Shown: positions 6,752 through 14,677 of the stretch, piece by piece | How positions within the stretch are numbered: position 1 is the stretch's first letter | Layout: each line of letters begins with the position of its first letter | Origin: Flavobacteriaceae bacterium | GTDB lineage: Bacteria; Bacteroidota; Bacteroidia; Flavobacteriales; Flavobacteriaceae | Reading direction: 5' to 3' | DNA: 14,677 nt | Assembly: GCA_014763515.1 (NCBI GenBank) | Contig: JACXVH010000037.1 | Location: forward strand, 1 to 14,677 | Position numbers and translations under genes: made by a program | Notes under the pieces: model-generated | Database searches by the model: none | What the model was told of the DNA's origin: nothing | What the model saw: the letters and a program-made list of their open reading frames with translations, nothing else

Positions 6752-8458
6752 ATGAAAACAAAGCTTTTACTTCATTCTTTGATAGTGTTGTTTTCTTTGT
6801 CAGTAATGGCAAATGAAAATAGTTTGAATAGTGATTCTAAAAAAATAAATATGCTAATAATGCAGGAAAATGATATTTGTGCAAATAAAGGGACTGTAAT
6901 AATAACAGAATCTAGTACAGCTTATACTTCTTATAAAAACTTAAAAAAGCAATTAGATTTAGCACAAAAAAACTACGATTTAGGAGCTATGGAAATAGCT
7001 CAAAACAATTTAAAAAACGCAATTAAATATGCTGAATTTGTGCTTAAAAAAGAACCAAACGCAAACTTATCTGAATTATGTGCTTTAATAGAAAAGATAA
7101 ATGGTAAAGTAACGACAGCAACAAATAATAAACAAGACTTTGCACAACAATACTTTCAATTACAAGCTTTGTTACAAAATTTTGAAGCTTATACTATAGG
7201 TATGTTAGAAGTTCCAAATGCCAAAAAGCAAAAACAGCAAATTGAAGAGATGGTCAATTTTAATAGGGAAGAAACTTTAAATAATATTAAAAAACTTGGA
7301 AATGCTATTCAAACCGATTTTAATGCACAACAATTACAGTCAAGTTTAATTAATATTGATCAACTGTTAAAAGCTAATAATATCATCAATAGATTATATA
7401 ATATGTTAGATGAATTAGACAAATTCAGTGCAGTTGATTTAAGTGAGCGTTCTCAACGCGCCTTAACGGTGATAAAAGTATTTAATGCTATAGGAGGAAA
7501 TAATACAGAACTAAAAAATGTTATGGATTATGCTAATAAACAATTAAATAAAGCTAACAATGAATTAGCGTCTGTTTACACGAGTAATTTTCACAAAGAA
7601 AATATGAATAAAATTGTATTTACTAAAGTGCCATTCAAACCTGGTACTGAAGATTCTGTAGAAATAAATCCTGTTTTTAAAACTGGTGATGCGGTATACG
7701 CTACAATATATATGAAAGGTAAAATAAGTGAAGTGTTGGATAATTATGGAGTTGGATTGTTGTATGTTACGGATGAAAATGAAGTGAGCCTTCAAAAATG
7801 GTTTGAAAAATGGGAAGTTGAAAATTATACCAATAATTCAGTAAAAGTAATTCCAAGTTTTAGTAAAGAAAACACATACTATCAATTTGTTTTAATTCCA
7901 AATTTAGAAACTACTCTTAAAGCTGATTTGGATAATAAGAATATAACTCCAATTCACATGGCAAGAGGCATGACTAAACAACCTTCTAGAAAAAAAACAT
8001 TTAGTGTTTTAGTGTCTACTTCAGGATCAAAGTTTGGAACAACAGAAATGAAAGGCGAATTTCAATTTGATTTTTCCCAAGGTAATCCAGATGATTATTA
8101 TTCAAAAGTTGATAATAAATTTATTGAACAGTTAATACAAAATGTAGAATTGCCAAGTGCGGCAAAACGAGATGCTACTTTAGAGTCACAATTATTAGCC
8201 AATATGAATTCTCAAGGATGGGAAGAAAAATTTACTAGAGTTATTATTGTTGAATCAGATTGGACTTATTATAAGCCAATTTCAGGGCAAGAATATAGAG
8301 AAATAGAAGCAGCTTTTCCTTATTCATTACCTGATGGAAAATGCGGATATTATATTTTTTCTTTTAAGTCATTTAAAAATGGAACAGGAGGTTGGACGGC
8401 ACCACAAAAATTTGGAGGTTCAGATAAATCAGAGAGAATTGCATGCAATAAGATTTAA
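6752..8458 (+). CDS. Exported protein of unknown function, helical N-terminal half and beta-rich C-terminal half
   Basis: The 568-residue product begins with a Sec signal peptide (MKTKLLLHSLIVLFSLSVMA, cleavage before NENS). Residues about 55-275 are predicted almost wholly helical and rich in Gln, Asn, Lys and Leu, compatible with helical bundles (e.g. LKKQLDLAQKNYDLGAMEIA). Residues about 285-450 alternate in a beta-like pattern (IVFTKVPFKPGTEDSVEI, DAVYATIYMKG, YYQFVLIPN, KTFSVLVSTSG). The last 80 residues contain many aromatics and two cysteines (GKCGYYIFSF and ERIACNKI) that could form a disulfide. No T9SS sorting domain, lipobox or enzyme motif is visible, so a periplasmic location is likeliest. 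A broken GNAT gene begins 20 nt downstream. I do not recognise the family. Confidence 0.85.
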   Translation: MKTKLLLHSLIVLFSLSVMANENSLNSDSKKINMLIMQENDICANKGTVIITESSTAYTSYKNLKKQLDLAQKNYDLGAMEIAQNNLKNAIKYAEFVLKKEPNANLSELCALIEKINGKVTTATNNKQDFAQQYFQLQALLQNFEAYTIGMLEVPNAKKQKQQIEEMVNFNREETLNNIKKLGNAIQTDFNAQQLQSSLINIDQLLKANNIINRLYNMLDELDKFSAVDLSERSQRALTVIKVFNAIGGNNTELKNVMDYANKQLNKANNELASVYTSNFHKENMNKIVFTKVPFKPGTEDSVEINPVFKTGDAVYATIYMKGKISEVLDNYGVGLLYVTDENEVSLQKWFEKWEVENYTNNSVKVIPSFSKENTYYQFVLIPNLETTLKADLDNKNITPIHMARGMTKQPSRKKTFSVLVSTSGSKFGTTEMKGEFQFDFSQGNPDDYYSKVDNKFIEQLIQNVELPSAAKRDATLESQLLANMNSQGWEEKFTRVIIVESDWTYYKPISGQEYREIEAAFPYSLPDGKCGYYIFSFKSFKNGTGGWTAPQKFGGSDKSERIACNKI

Positions 8459-8478
8459 AACAGCAATTCAATAATACT

Positions 8479-8960
8479 ATGGAAATTGTAAAAAAAATAG
8501 TTTTAAATAATAAAGAAAAAGAAACATTATTATCACTTTGGAACATTTATTATCCTGAACAATTTTATTTGTCAGATTTTGATGACTATTTAAAAAATAA
8601 AAATACCCCAAATCATTATTTAGTTATTTCTAGAGAAAATATTTTAGGATGGTTATTTACTTATACTTTAGAAAACGAAATATTTTTTGCTTTAATAGTT
8701 GATAATAAAATTGAAAAAAAGGGACAGGAAGTAAATTGTTAGAAATGGCTTCAATTGATAATAATAAGCTAAATGGATGGATAGTTTTAGGCAACAAATT
8801 AAAGCGTAGAGACGGTCTGGCTTATCAAAGTCCATTAGACTTTTATTTGAAACACAAATTTGTATTAAATGAAACGGTTACATTACTTTCTAAAGAAGGT
8901 ATTCAGCTTTTTAAAATAACATCTGATTGCAGAGTTTTTTTTAGCTCAATCTTTAATTAA
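8479..8960 (+). pseudogene. GNAT-family N-acetyltransferase, frameshifted
   Basis: Two overlapping frames make one protein. The first, from ATG 8479, gives 87 residues (e.g. NHYLVISRENILGWLFTY, FFALIVDNKIEKKG) and stops at 8740. The second frame, read from the A7 tract at 8714-8720, gives KGTGSKLLEMASIDNN, matching the GNAT acetyl-CoA loop (Q/R-x-x-G-x-G/A), then SPLDFYLKHKFVLN, a typical C-terminal GNAT segment. Adding a single A to the A7 tract joins them as IEKKGTGSKLLE in a protein of about 160 residues, normal for the family. The lesion is either a real slippage mutation or a homopolymer sequencing error. The acceptor substrate cannot be inferred. It lies 20 nt after the 568-residue gene and probably shares its transcript. 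Confidence 0.72.
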
Positions 8961-8974
8961 ATTATATTTAGATT

Positions 8975-9079
8975 ATGAAACAATGGTTAATTTGGCTTGA
9001 GAATAATAAATTAGAATGTTTATTATTTTGTTTATATTTTTTAATAGGTCTATTTATGTATTTAATCTTTTTTAAATAA
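8975..9079 (+). CDS. Membrane micro-protein, 34 residues
   Basis: A short ORF starts 15 nt after the end of the GNAT frame. It encodes MKQWLIWLENNKLE followed by a hydrophobic helix of about 18 residues (CLLFCLYFLIGLFMYLIFF) and a terminal Lys. The pattern of a short polar or aromatic head plus one membrane helix is typical of small membrane proteins. It lies within a plus-strand unit that ends at the terminator at 9126. Family and function are unknown. Hydrophobic ORFs of this size also arise by chance in AT-rich DNA. Confidence 0.4.
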   Translation: MKQWLIWLENNKLECLLFCLYFLIGLFMYLIFFK

Positions 9080-9125
9080 AAAATATAGTTTTATTGGTTT
9101 GTATTTTTTAGAGTAAGTAAATTTT

Positions 9126-9155
9126 AAAAAAAAGCCGTATTTGCGGCTTTTTTTT
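9126..9155. terminator. Bidirectional Rho-independent terminator
   Basis: A 12-bp perfect stem has a GCCG/CGGC top and an A8/T8 base, and its loop is TATTTG. Because the stem is flanked by A8 on one side and T8 on the other, it works in both directions. It ends the plus-strand group 6752-9079. On the minus strand it overlaps the stop codon of the HTH gene (TAA at 9156-9154). Confidence 0.85.
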
Positions 9156-9360
9156 ATTCTTCTCTAAACTCCAAAATATCTCCTGGCTGGCAATCTAAAA
9201 CTTCACAAATCGCTTCTAAAGTACTGAATCTAATAGCTTTTGCTTTTCCGGTTTTTAAAATAGATAAATTAGCTAGCGTTAACCCAACTTTTTCCGAGAG
9301 TTCATTCAACGACATTTTTCGTTTTGCCATCATTACATCTAAGTTTACAATAATTGCCAT
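9154..9360 (-). CDS. Small HTH regulator, YozG-like Xre/Cro-CI family
   Basis: The 68-residue product consists of little more than a helix-turn-helix. It reads MAIIVNLDVMMAKRKMSLNE, then LSEKVGLTLANLSILKTGKAKAI and the characteristic ending LEAICEVLDCQPGDILEF. Length and sequence fit the YozG-like transcriptional regulators. The gene starts 3 nt after the stop of a DUF2975 membrane protein. This pair is found together in many bacteria, so the HTH protein probably regulates its own operon or works with the membrane partner. Confidence 0.9.
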   Translation of the reverse strand: MAIIVNLDVMMAKRKMSLNELSEKVGLTLANLSILKTGKAKAIRFSTLEAICEVLDCQPGDILEFREE

Positions 9361-9363
9361 AAT

Positions 9364-9891
9364 CTAAACGGTTAAATCGTTTTCATCTTGAATTTCGGTT
9401 CCTCTTTGCATAATTACTGCAATTATATAGATTAATCCTGCAAAAAATAACGTTTCGTTGATATTCCATTCAATTTTTGTTTTGGGTATATTTAATTGAT
9501 CAATATAACCTGAATTTACAAATATTGGAAATATGGCATAAATAAAAACCCAATAACTAATTTCCTTTACAAATTTGGTTGTTTGTAAAGTAAAAGGATT
9601 TTCAAGTTTTAATATCATAAATAATTTAACAACTTTATAGGCTATAAAAGTCTTTAAACCATTTACAATTAATTTTGAAATCATTACTATATGATAGCCA
9701 ACTATATCTTTCTGAAATAATTTGTGTAAATCTAATTTATTGTACAATTTATAAGTTGTTTCAGGATTAATAAAAACACTATATAAATAATTAACTAATA
9801 GCGCTCCAGTTTCAATGCATAAGCCAATAAAAACTATCCAAAATAATACATTCATGATAGTTAAAATAGTTTTTGAATAATTTGAATTCAT
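9364..9891 (-). CDS. DUF2975 family membrane protein
   Basis: The 175-residue product has four predicted membrane helices at about 10-36, 67-95, 109-130 and 146-161. Family hallmarks are visible: ENPFTLQTTKFVKEISYWVF between helices 2 and 3, and a last helix running into MQRGTEIQDENDLTV, which fits the conserved R-G-x-E-x-Q-x-E-N-x-L-T-V end. The function of DUF2975 proteins is not established. The constant pairing with a small HTH regulator (next gene, 3-nt gap) suggests a membrane-linked regulatory or sensing role. Transcription starts from a canonical promoter at 9916-9945. Confidence 0.88.
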   Translation of the reverse strand: MNSNYSKTILTIMNVLFWIVFIGLCIETGALLVNYLYSVFINPETTYKLYNKLDLHKLFQKDIVGYHIVMISKLIVNGLKTFIAYKVVKLFMILKLENPFTLQTTKFVKEISYWVFIYAIFPIFVNSGYIDQLNIPKTKIEWNINETLFFAGLIYIIAVIMQRGTEIQDENDLTV

Positions 9892-9915
9892 ATTGAATAA
9901 GTTTTAAAATTTATT

Positions 9916-9945
9916 CAAAAATATAAAATATTTATTGATAAACAA
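9916..9945 (-). promoter_or_regulatory. Canonical Bacteroidetes promoter of the DUF2975-HTH operon
   Basis: On the minus strand TTG (9945-9943) is followed by 19 nt and TATTTTTG (9923-9916), a perfect match to the Bacteroidetes TTG-N17-23-TAnnTTTG primary sigma-factor pattern. The ATG lies 24 nt after the -7 element, giving a leader of about 20 nt. It has both elements, unlike the operator-type promoters elsewhere in the window. Confidence 0.7.
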
Positions 9946-10006
9946 TAAAATTTAAAAATATTTTTTATAAAATAATTCTCTTTTAGTATATTTAAAAAAA
10001 AACAAA

Positions 10007-10534
10007 ATGAAAATACTAGGATTTGCAGGCAGTAATAGTTCAACTTCAATAAATAAAAAACTAGTGACTTTTGTTACAAGTTTATTTACAAATGTTGAAG
10101 TTGAAATTTTAGATTTAAACGATTATGAATTACCACTTTTTGGTGTCGATCTTGAAAATGAAATTGGACAACCTGAATTAACAACACAATTTTTACAAAA
10201 AATAAATTCAGCGGATTTGTTAGTGGTTTCATTAGCGGAGAACAATGGCAATTATTCGGTTGCTTTCAAAAACATATTTGATTGGGCTTCCCGAAAAGAA
10301 AAAAATGTTTTTCAAGGAAAAGATATGTTACTAATGGCAACTTCACCAGGAGGTCGAGGCGGTGCAACAGTATTGGAAATTGCTAAAAATAATTTTCCAC
10401 GATATGGCGCAAATATTTTAGCAACTTTTTCATTACCAAAGTTTTATGAAAATTTTAATGTAGATGAAAATCTTATTGCAAATTCTGAATTACAAAATGA
10501 AATTCAACAAATCGTAACGAAAATTTCAAAATAG
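10007..10534 (+). CDS. NADPH-dependent FMN reductase family protein
   Basis: The 175-residue product has the flavodoxin-like fold of the FMN_red family. It opens with MKILGFAGSNSSTSINKKLV, whose GSNSSTS loop (8-14) would hold the FMN phosphate. ENNGNYSVAFKNIFDWASR (78-96) and SPGGRGGA (113-120) are the conserved flavin-ring and dimer-contact segments of this family. It would reduce FMN, quinones or similar acceptors with NAD(P)H in the cytoplasm, and the physiological substrate cannot be told from sequence. It is transcribed divergently from the DUF2975 operon across a 115-nt gap. No clear terminator separates it from the disrupted parE downstream. Confidence 0.88.
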   Translation: MKILGFAGSNSSTSINKKLVTFVTSLFTNVEVEILDLNDYELPLFGVDLENEIGQPELTTQFLQKINSADLLVVSLAENNGNYSVAFKNIFDWASRKEKNVFQGKDMLLMATSPGGRGGATVLEIAKNNFPRYGANILATFSLPKFYENFNVDENLIANSELQNEIQQIVTKISK

Positions 10535-10635
10535 ACCATTCGTTTTTCAACTAAAATATCTTAATAACTTTCTCTTGTTACCGTTTCATTTTTTGCTGAT
10601 TTCCTTTATATTAGCAGAAAATCCAAAATCTGTAT

Positions 10636-12347
10636 ATGCTAGAGCAAAATCAATACACCGAAGACAATATACGGTCGCTCGACTGGAAAGAGCATATCCG
10701 CATGTTCGCGATTATGGTCGTGGTATTCCTTTAGGAAAAGTAGTAGATGTTGTTTCCAAAATGAATACGGGTGGTAAGTACGATTCTAAAGCATTCAAAA
10801 AATCTATTGGTCTAAATGGTGTGGGTACCAAAGCTGTAAATGCGCTTTCCAAATATTTTAGAGTAGAGTCGGTTCGTGATAACCAACAAAAAGCTGCCGA
10901 ATTCTCTGCTGGCGATTTAACATTAGAGGAAGATATTGTAGAATCTACAAAACGTCGCGGTACAAAAGTTTCATTCATAGCAGATGAAGCAATCTTCAAA
11001 AACTACAAGTACCGAAACGAGTATGTAGAAAAAATGTTGAAAAATTACACGTATCTAAATCGTGGATTAACAATTTACTACAACGGCGAAAAATTTTATT
11101 CAGAATATGGTTTAAAAGATTTATTAAAAGAAAATATTCTAGAAGAAGAAAGAGTATATCCAATTATTCATTTAGAAGGTGAAGATATCGAAATCGCTTT
11201 AACGCATAGCCGTACACAATATTCTGAAGAATATTATTCTTTCGTAAACGGACAAAATACTACGCAAGGTGGAACGCATTTAGGTGCTTTCCGTGAAGGT
11301 GTTGTGCGTACGTTGAAAGAGTTTTATAATAAGAACTTTGAAGCATCAGATATTCGTAAATCAATTGTTGCAGCGATTGCTGTAAAAGTGGAAGAACCCG
11401 TTTTCGAATCGCAAACGAAAACAAAATTAGGTTCGACCGATATGGGACCAAAAGGACCAACGGTTCGTACGTTTATCAATGATTTTATCAAAACAAAGCT
11501 TGATAATTTCTTACATAAAAACCCAGAAGTTGCCGATGCTTTATTGAAGAAAATTCTTCAAGCAGAACGCGAACGTAAAGAACTTTCTGGAATTAGAAAA
11601 TTAGCAAAAGAGCGTGCTAAAAAAGCGAGTTTACACAATAAAAAATTACGCGATTGTCGTGTGCATTTACCCGATATTAAGAATCCAAGAAACTTAGAAA
11701 GTACGCTTTTTATTACAGAGGGTGATTCGGCTTCGGGTTCTATTACAAAATCTCGTGATGTAAACACGCAAGCGGTTTTTTCACTACGTGGGAAGCCTTT
11801 AAATTCTTACGGTATGAGTAAAAAAATTGTATATGAAAACGAAGAGTTTAATTTGCTTCAAGCGGCTTTAGATATTGAAGAAGATTACGAAAACCTGCGT
11901 TACAACAACATTGTAATCGCAACCGATGCCGATGTGGATGGTATGCATATTCGTTTGTTATTAATTACATTTTTCTTGCAGTTTTTCCCGGAGTTAATCA
12001 AAGAAGGACATTTGTATATTTTACAAACACCATTGTTCCGTGTGCGTAATAAGAAAGAAACGATTTATTGTTATAGTGATGAAGAACGTATTAACGCCAT
12101 AGAGAAATTAAAACCAAAGCCAGAAATTACAAGATTTAAAGGTTTAGGAGAAATTTCACCCGATGAATTTAAACATTTTATTGGTGCCGATATGCGTCTC
12201 GACCCTGTTATGCTTGATAAAGCCATGTCGATTGAAAAGTTATTAGAATTCTATATGGGGAAAAACACGCCAGACCGACAAGAGTTTATCATCAACAACT
12301 TGAAAGTAGAGTTAGACACAGAAGAGGAATTACTAAAAAGCAATTAA
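10636..12347 (+). pseudogene. parE: DNA topoisomerase IV subunit B (ParE), internally deleted and frameshifted
   Basis: ParE is the ATPase subunit of topoisomerase IV, which decatenates chromosomes. The true start is ATG 10636, giving MLEQNQYTEDNIRSLDW and then KEHIRM. After 10704 the frame changes and resumes at VRDYGRGIPLGK. The expected stretch beginning RPGMYIG, with the N-box Glu and Asn that activate and bind ATP, is missing, roughly 50-60 codons. Downstream is intact: the ATP-lid region LNGVGTKAVNALS, the transducer, the TOPRIM metal site EGDSASGS (11718-11741) and DADVD (11925-11939), and the ending KNTPDRQEFIINNLKVE. A longer frame starting at 10575 exists, but its first 43 residues are an out-of-frame reading of the real N-terminus. 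As written the product could not bind ATP properly. A true mutation in this normally essential gene is less likely than an assembly error. Confidence 0.85.
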
Positions 12348-12380
12348 CTGTAATCTGTTAACAGATAACTGTCAACTAAA
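12346..12380 (+). repeat. Tandem 7-nt repeat filling the parE-parC gap
   Basis: Five consecutive 7-mers related to AACTGTN fill the interval from the parE stop codon almost to the parC start. Units 1 and 4 are AACTGTA and AACTGTC. Units 2 and 3 (ATCTGTT, AACAGAT) together make a perfect 14-bp palindrome at 12353-12366. Unit 5 is the degenerate AACTAAA. I recall similar heptamer strings between genes in Flavobacteriia genomes. Their role is not known to me. Confidence 0.5.
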
Positions 12381-12382
12381 AA

Positions 12383-14677
12383 ATGGAAGAAAATCAAAAT
12401 ATAAATCCAGAAGAAAACCCAGAATATGTTCCTGAAAACCAAGAGCAATTAGAACCTTCCGATTCTATTGTTAAGGTAAATGGAATGTACAAAGACTGGT
12501 TTTTAGATTATGCATCGTACGTAATTTTAGAGCGTGCAGTTCCGGCAATTGAAGATGGTTTTAAACCCGTTCAACGTCGTATTATGCACTCTATGAAAGA
12601 GTTAGATGATGGTCGTTACAACAAAGTTGCCAATATTATCGGTCACACCATGCAGTATCATCCACACGGAGATGCAAGTATTGGCGATGCCATGGTAAAC
12701 ATTGGGCAAAAAGATTTATTAATCGATTGTCAAGGAAACTGGGGAAATATCTTAACGGGCGATGGTGCTGCTGCTCCGCGTTATATTGAAGCCCGCTTGA
12801 GCAAGTTTGCTAATGACGTTTTGTTTTCACCAAAAGTCACCGAATGGCAGATGTTTCCAATTATAACGATGGAATGCGTGGCGGACGAGTTCGAGTTCGC
12901 GCAAAAATATCACAATTGGATAAATCGACTTTAGTCATTACTCAAATTCCATTTGCAACAGATACTTCAAAATTGATTGATAGTATTTTGAAAGCAAACG
13001 AAAAAGGGAAAATTAAAATCAAGAAAATTGAGGATAATACAGCTGCTGAGGTTGAAATTTTAGTGCATTTACCTGCAGGTGTATCACCAGATAAAACTAT
13101 TGATGCCTTATATGCTTTTACTGATTGTGAATCGTCAATTGCTCCATTAGGTTGTGTTATCGAAAATTGTAACAAACCTTTATTTATTGGTGTTTCCGAT
13201 ATGTTGAAGATTTCAACAAACAGAACGGTAAATATATTAAAGCGAGAGCTTGAGATTCAATTAGATGAATTAGAAAATAAATGGCATTTTGCAAATTTGG
13301 AAAAAATATTCATTCGTGAAGAAATGTATATCGATTTCAAATTGTATAGCGATAGAGAGTCATTATATCAATATTTATACAAGCGTTTTGAACCTTTTAA
13401 AAATATTTTGATTCGCGAAATTACAGATGATGATTTGCAAAAATTAACGCAAATACCAATGATTCGTATTACGCGTTTCGATTCGGATAAAGCAGATGAT
13501 GCAATTGCAAAATTAGAAACTGAAATAGAACAAGTAAAACATCATTTAGATCATTTAATTGAATTTGCGATTGATTATTTTACAACTTTAAAAGAGAAAT
13601 ATGGTAAAGGTCGAGAGCGTCAGACTGAGTTAAGAAGTTTCGATACTATTGAAGCAACGAAAGTTGTTTTAAGAAATACGAAGCTTTATGTCAATCGTGA
13701 AGAAGGTTTTATTGGAACAAGTTTGAAAAAAGACGAATACGTTGCCGATTGTTCTGATATTGATGATGTAATTGTGTTTTTACGCGATGGAAAAATGATG
13801 ATTACCAAAGTAGACGATAAAAAGTTTGTTGGTAAAGATATTATTCACCTTGCCGTTTTCGATAAAAACGATAAACGCACAATTTACAACATGATTTATC
13901 GCGATGGTAAAAACGGAGCTTCGTTTATTAAACGTTTCAATGTTTCTGGAGTTACGCGCGACAAAGAATACGATTTAACACAAGAAAAACCTGGAAGCCA
14001 AGTGTTGTATTTTTCAGCGAATCCAAATGGCGAGGCTGAAGTAGTTACAATTTTATTACGCCAAGTTGGAAGTGTAAAAAAACTAAAATGGGATGTCGAT
14101 TTTGCAGATATTATGATTAAAGGGCGTGCTTCTAAAGGAAATACGGTTTCAAAATACCCCATCAAGCGTATCGAATTAAAAGAAAAAGGAATTTCGACAC
14201 TTCGTCCAAGGAAAATTTGGTTTGACGATACGGTACAACGTTTAAATGTTGATGGTAGAGGAGAGTTGTTAGGCGAATTTAAGCCAAATGATAGATTATT
14301 GATCATCAATCAATCGGGTAAAGTGAAAACCATTATTCCTGAACTAACAACCCATTTTGATGACGATATGATTGTTCTAGAAAAGTGGAAGCCAACAAAA
14401 CCAATTTCAGCCATTTATTATGATGGAGAAAAAGAGCGTTACTATGTTAAACGATTTTTAATTGAAAATGAGAATAAAGAAGAAATTTTTATTTCGGAGC
14501 ATGAGAAATCTCAATTGGAAATTGTTTCTACTGATTGGCGACCAATGGCTGAGGTTGTTTTTGCTAAAATAAAAGGTATTCAAAAAGAAAATCTAACGGT
14601 TAATTTAGAAGAATTTATTGCAGTTAAAGGAATAAAAGCATTGGGGAACCAATTAACTACTGATAAGGTAAAACAGA
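12383..14677 (+). pseudogene. parC: DNA topoisomerase IV subunit A (ParC), internally deleted and frameshifted, 3' end outside the window
   Basis: ParC is the DNA cleavage subunit of topoisomerase IV and the partner of ParE encoded just upstream. From ATG 12383, after an acidic N-terminal tail of about 25 residues, the frame gives the GyrA/ParC core: YVILERAVPAIEDGFKPVQR, GHTMQYHPHGDAS, and the catalytic Tyr134 in GAAAPRYIEARL. After VTEWQ (residues 152-156) the proper sequence continues only in another frame, as ADVSNYNDGMRGGRVRVRAK from 12847. That frame is open for 610 codons to the window edge, through the tower, coiled coil and C-terminal wings. The block between, which in relatives includes the segment around FPLLLAQGAEGIAVG, is absent, roughly 60-70 codons. 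In the frame as written the protein ends at 12934 after 183 residues. GCAGATG at 12847-12853 is read in both frames and looks like the junction. Confidence 0.85.

Noticed and set aside
10588..10622. Hairpin with a GCTGAT/ATTAGC core upstream of parE, considered as terminator or riboswitch.
   Set aside because: Short stem with a G-U pair, no T-run on either strand and no conserved riboswitch pattern.
10575..10703. Apparent N-terminal extension of ParE starting MLPFHFLLISFILAENP.
   Set aside because: The same DNA reads as the true conserved ParE start (MLEQNQYTEDNIRSLDW) in another frame from 10636, so the extension is an artefact of the frame change.
12353..12366. Perfect 14-bp palindrome ATCTGTTAACAGAT considered as a regulator operator.
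   Set aside because: It is explained by two adjacent units of the 7-nt repeat, sits between co-directional genes and has no promoter beside it.
10704..12853. Programmed frameshifting or translational bypass as the explanation for the parE and parC frame changes.
   Set aside because: Conserved coding sequence is missing at both junctions, not merely out of frame, so recoding could not restore a complete protein.
12942..14309. Minus-strand frames of 77 and 137 residues within parC.
   Set aside because: They are antisense shadows of the long open ParC frame, which matches the family throughout.

Overview
The base composition is strongly AT-rich. Start regions lack Shine-Dalgarno sequences and carry TAnnTTTG-type -7 elements. 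There is a Bacteroidetes-style lipoprotein (Cys followed by SSDDES), a C-terminal type IX secretion (T9SS) sorting domain, and parE/parC genes that read like those of Flavobacterium. Together these point to a member of the Flavobacteriaceae (Bacteroidota). No tRNA, rRNA, CRISPR array, IS element or phage gene was seen.

Left region (1-6728): a cell-surface regulatory island, mostly on the minus strand. It holds a two-component system: a TPR histidine kinase with a periplasmic sensor, overlapping by 8 bp a LuxR/NarL-type response regulator. Around it lie a LamG-type surface lipoprotein, a 768-residue T9SS-secreted protein, a 54-residue exported peptide, a decayed small membrane-protein gene and, on the plus strand, a 568-residue exported orphan protein. 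The most striking observation is a shared promoter architecture in front of all five non-regulator genes. Each has a 15-16 bp inverted repeat, TACYYAW-n-TTRGGTA-like. It is followed by exactly 23 nt and then a TAnnTTTG-like -7 element, with no -33 TTG. One operator (6682-6698) sits between divergent genes and keeps the 23-nt spacing on both sides. Its half-sites resemble the TACYYMT heptamer of NarL-family regulators, so the adjacent response regulator is the obvious candidate activator. I infer a compact, co-regulated surface/secretion regulon.

Middle region (6752-10534): the 568-residue protein is followed by a GNAT acetyltransferase gene broken by a one-base frameshift in an A7 tract and by a 34-residue membrane micro-ORF. 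This plus-strand group ends at a bidirectional terminator. On the other side is a minus-strand operon of a DUF2975 four-helix membrane protein and a small YozG-like HTH regulator, with a canonical TTG-N19-TATTTTTG promoter. A plus-strand NADPH-dependent FMN reductase follows.

Right region (10636-14677): parE and parC of DNA topoisomerase IV, in tandem and separated by a short run of 7-nt repeat units. Both reading frames are disrupted in the same way. A conserved internal block (roughly 50-60 codons in parE, roughly 60-70 in parC, judged from memory of the family) is absent, and the frame changes at the junction. The parE gap removes the ATP-binding N-box. Topoisomerase IV is normally essential, so an assembly or sequencing artefact is the leading explanation, but two independent lesions in adjacent subunit genes deserve a direct check. 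parC runs off the right edge.
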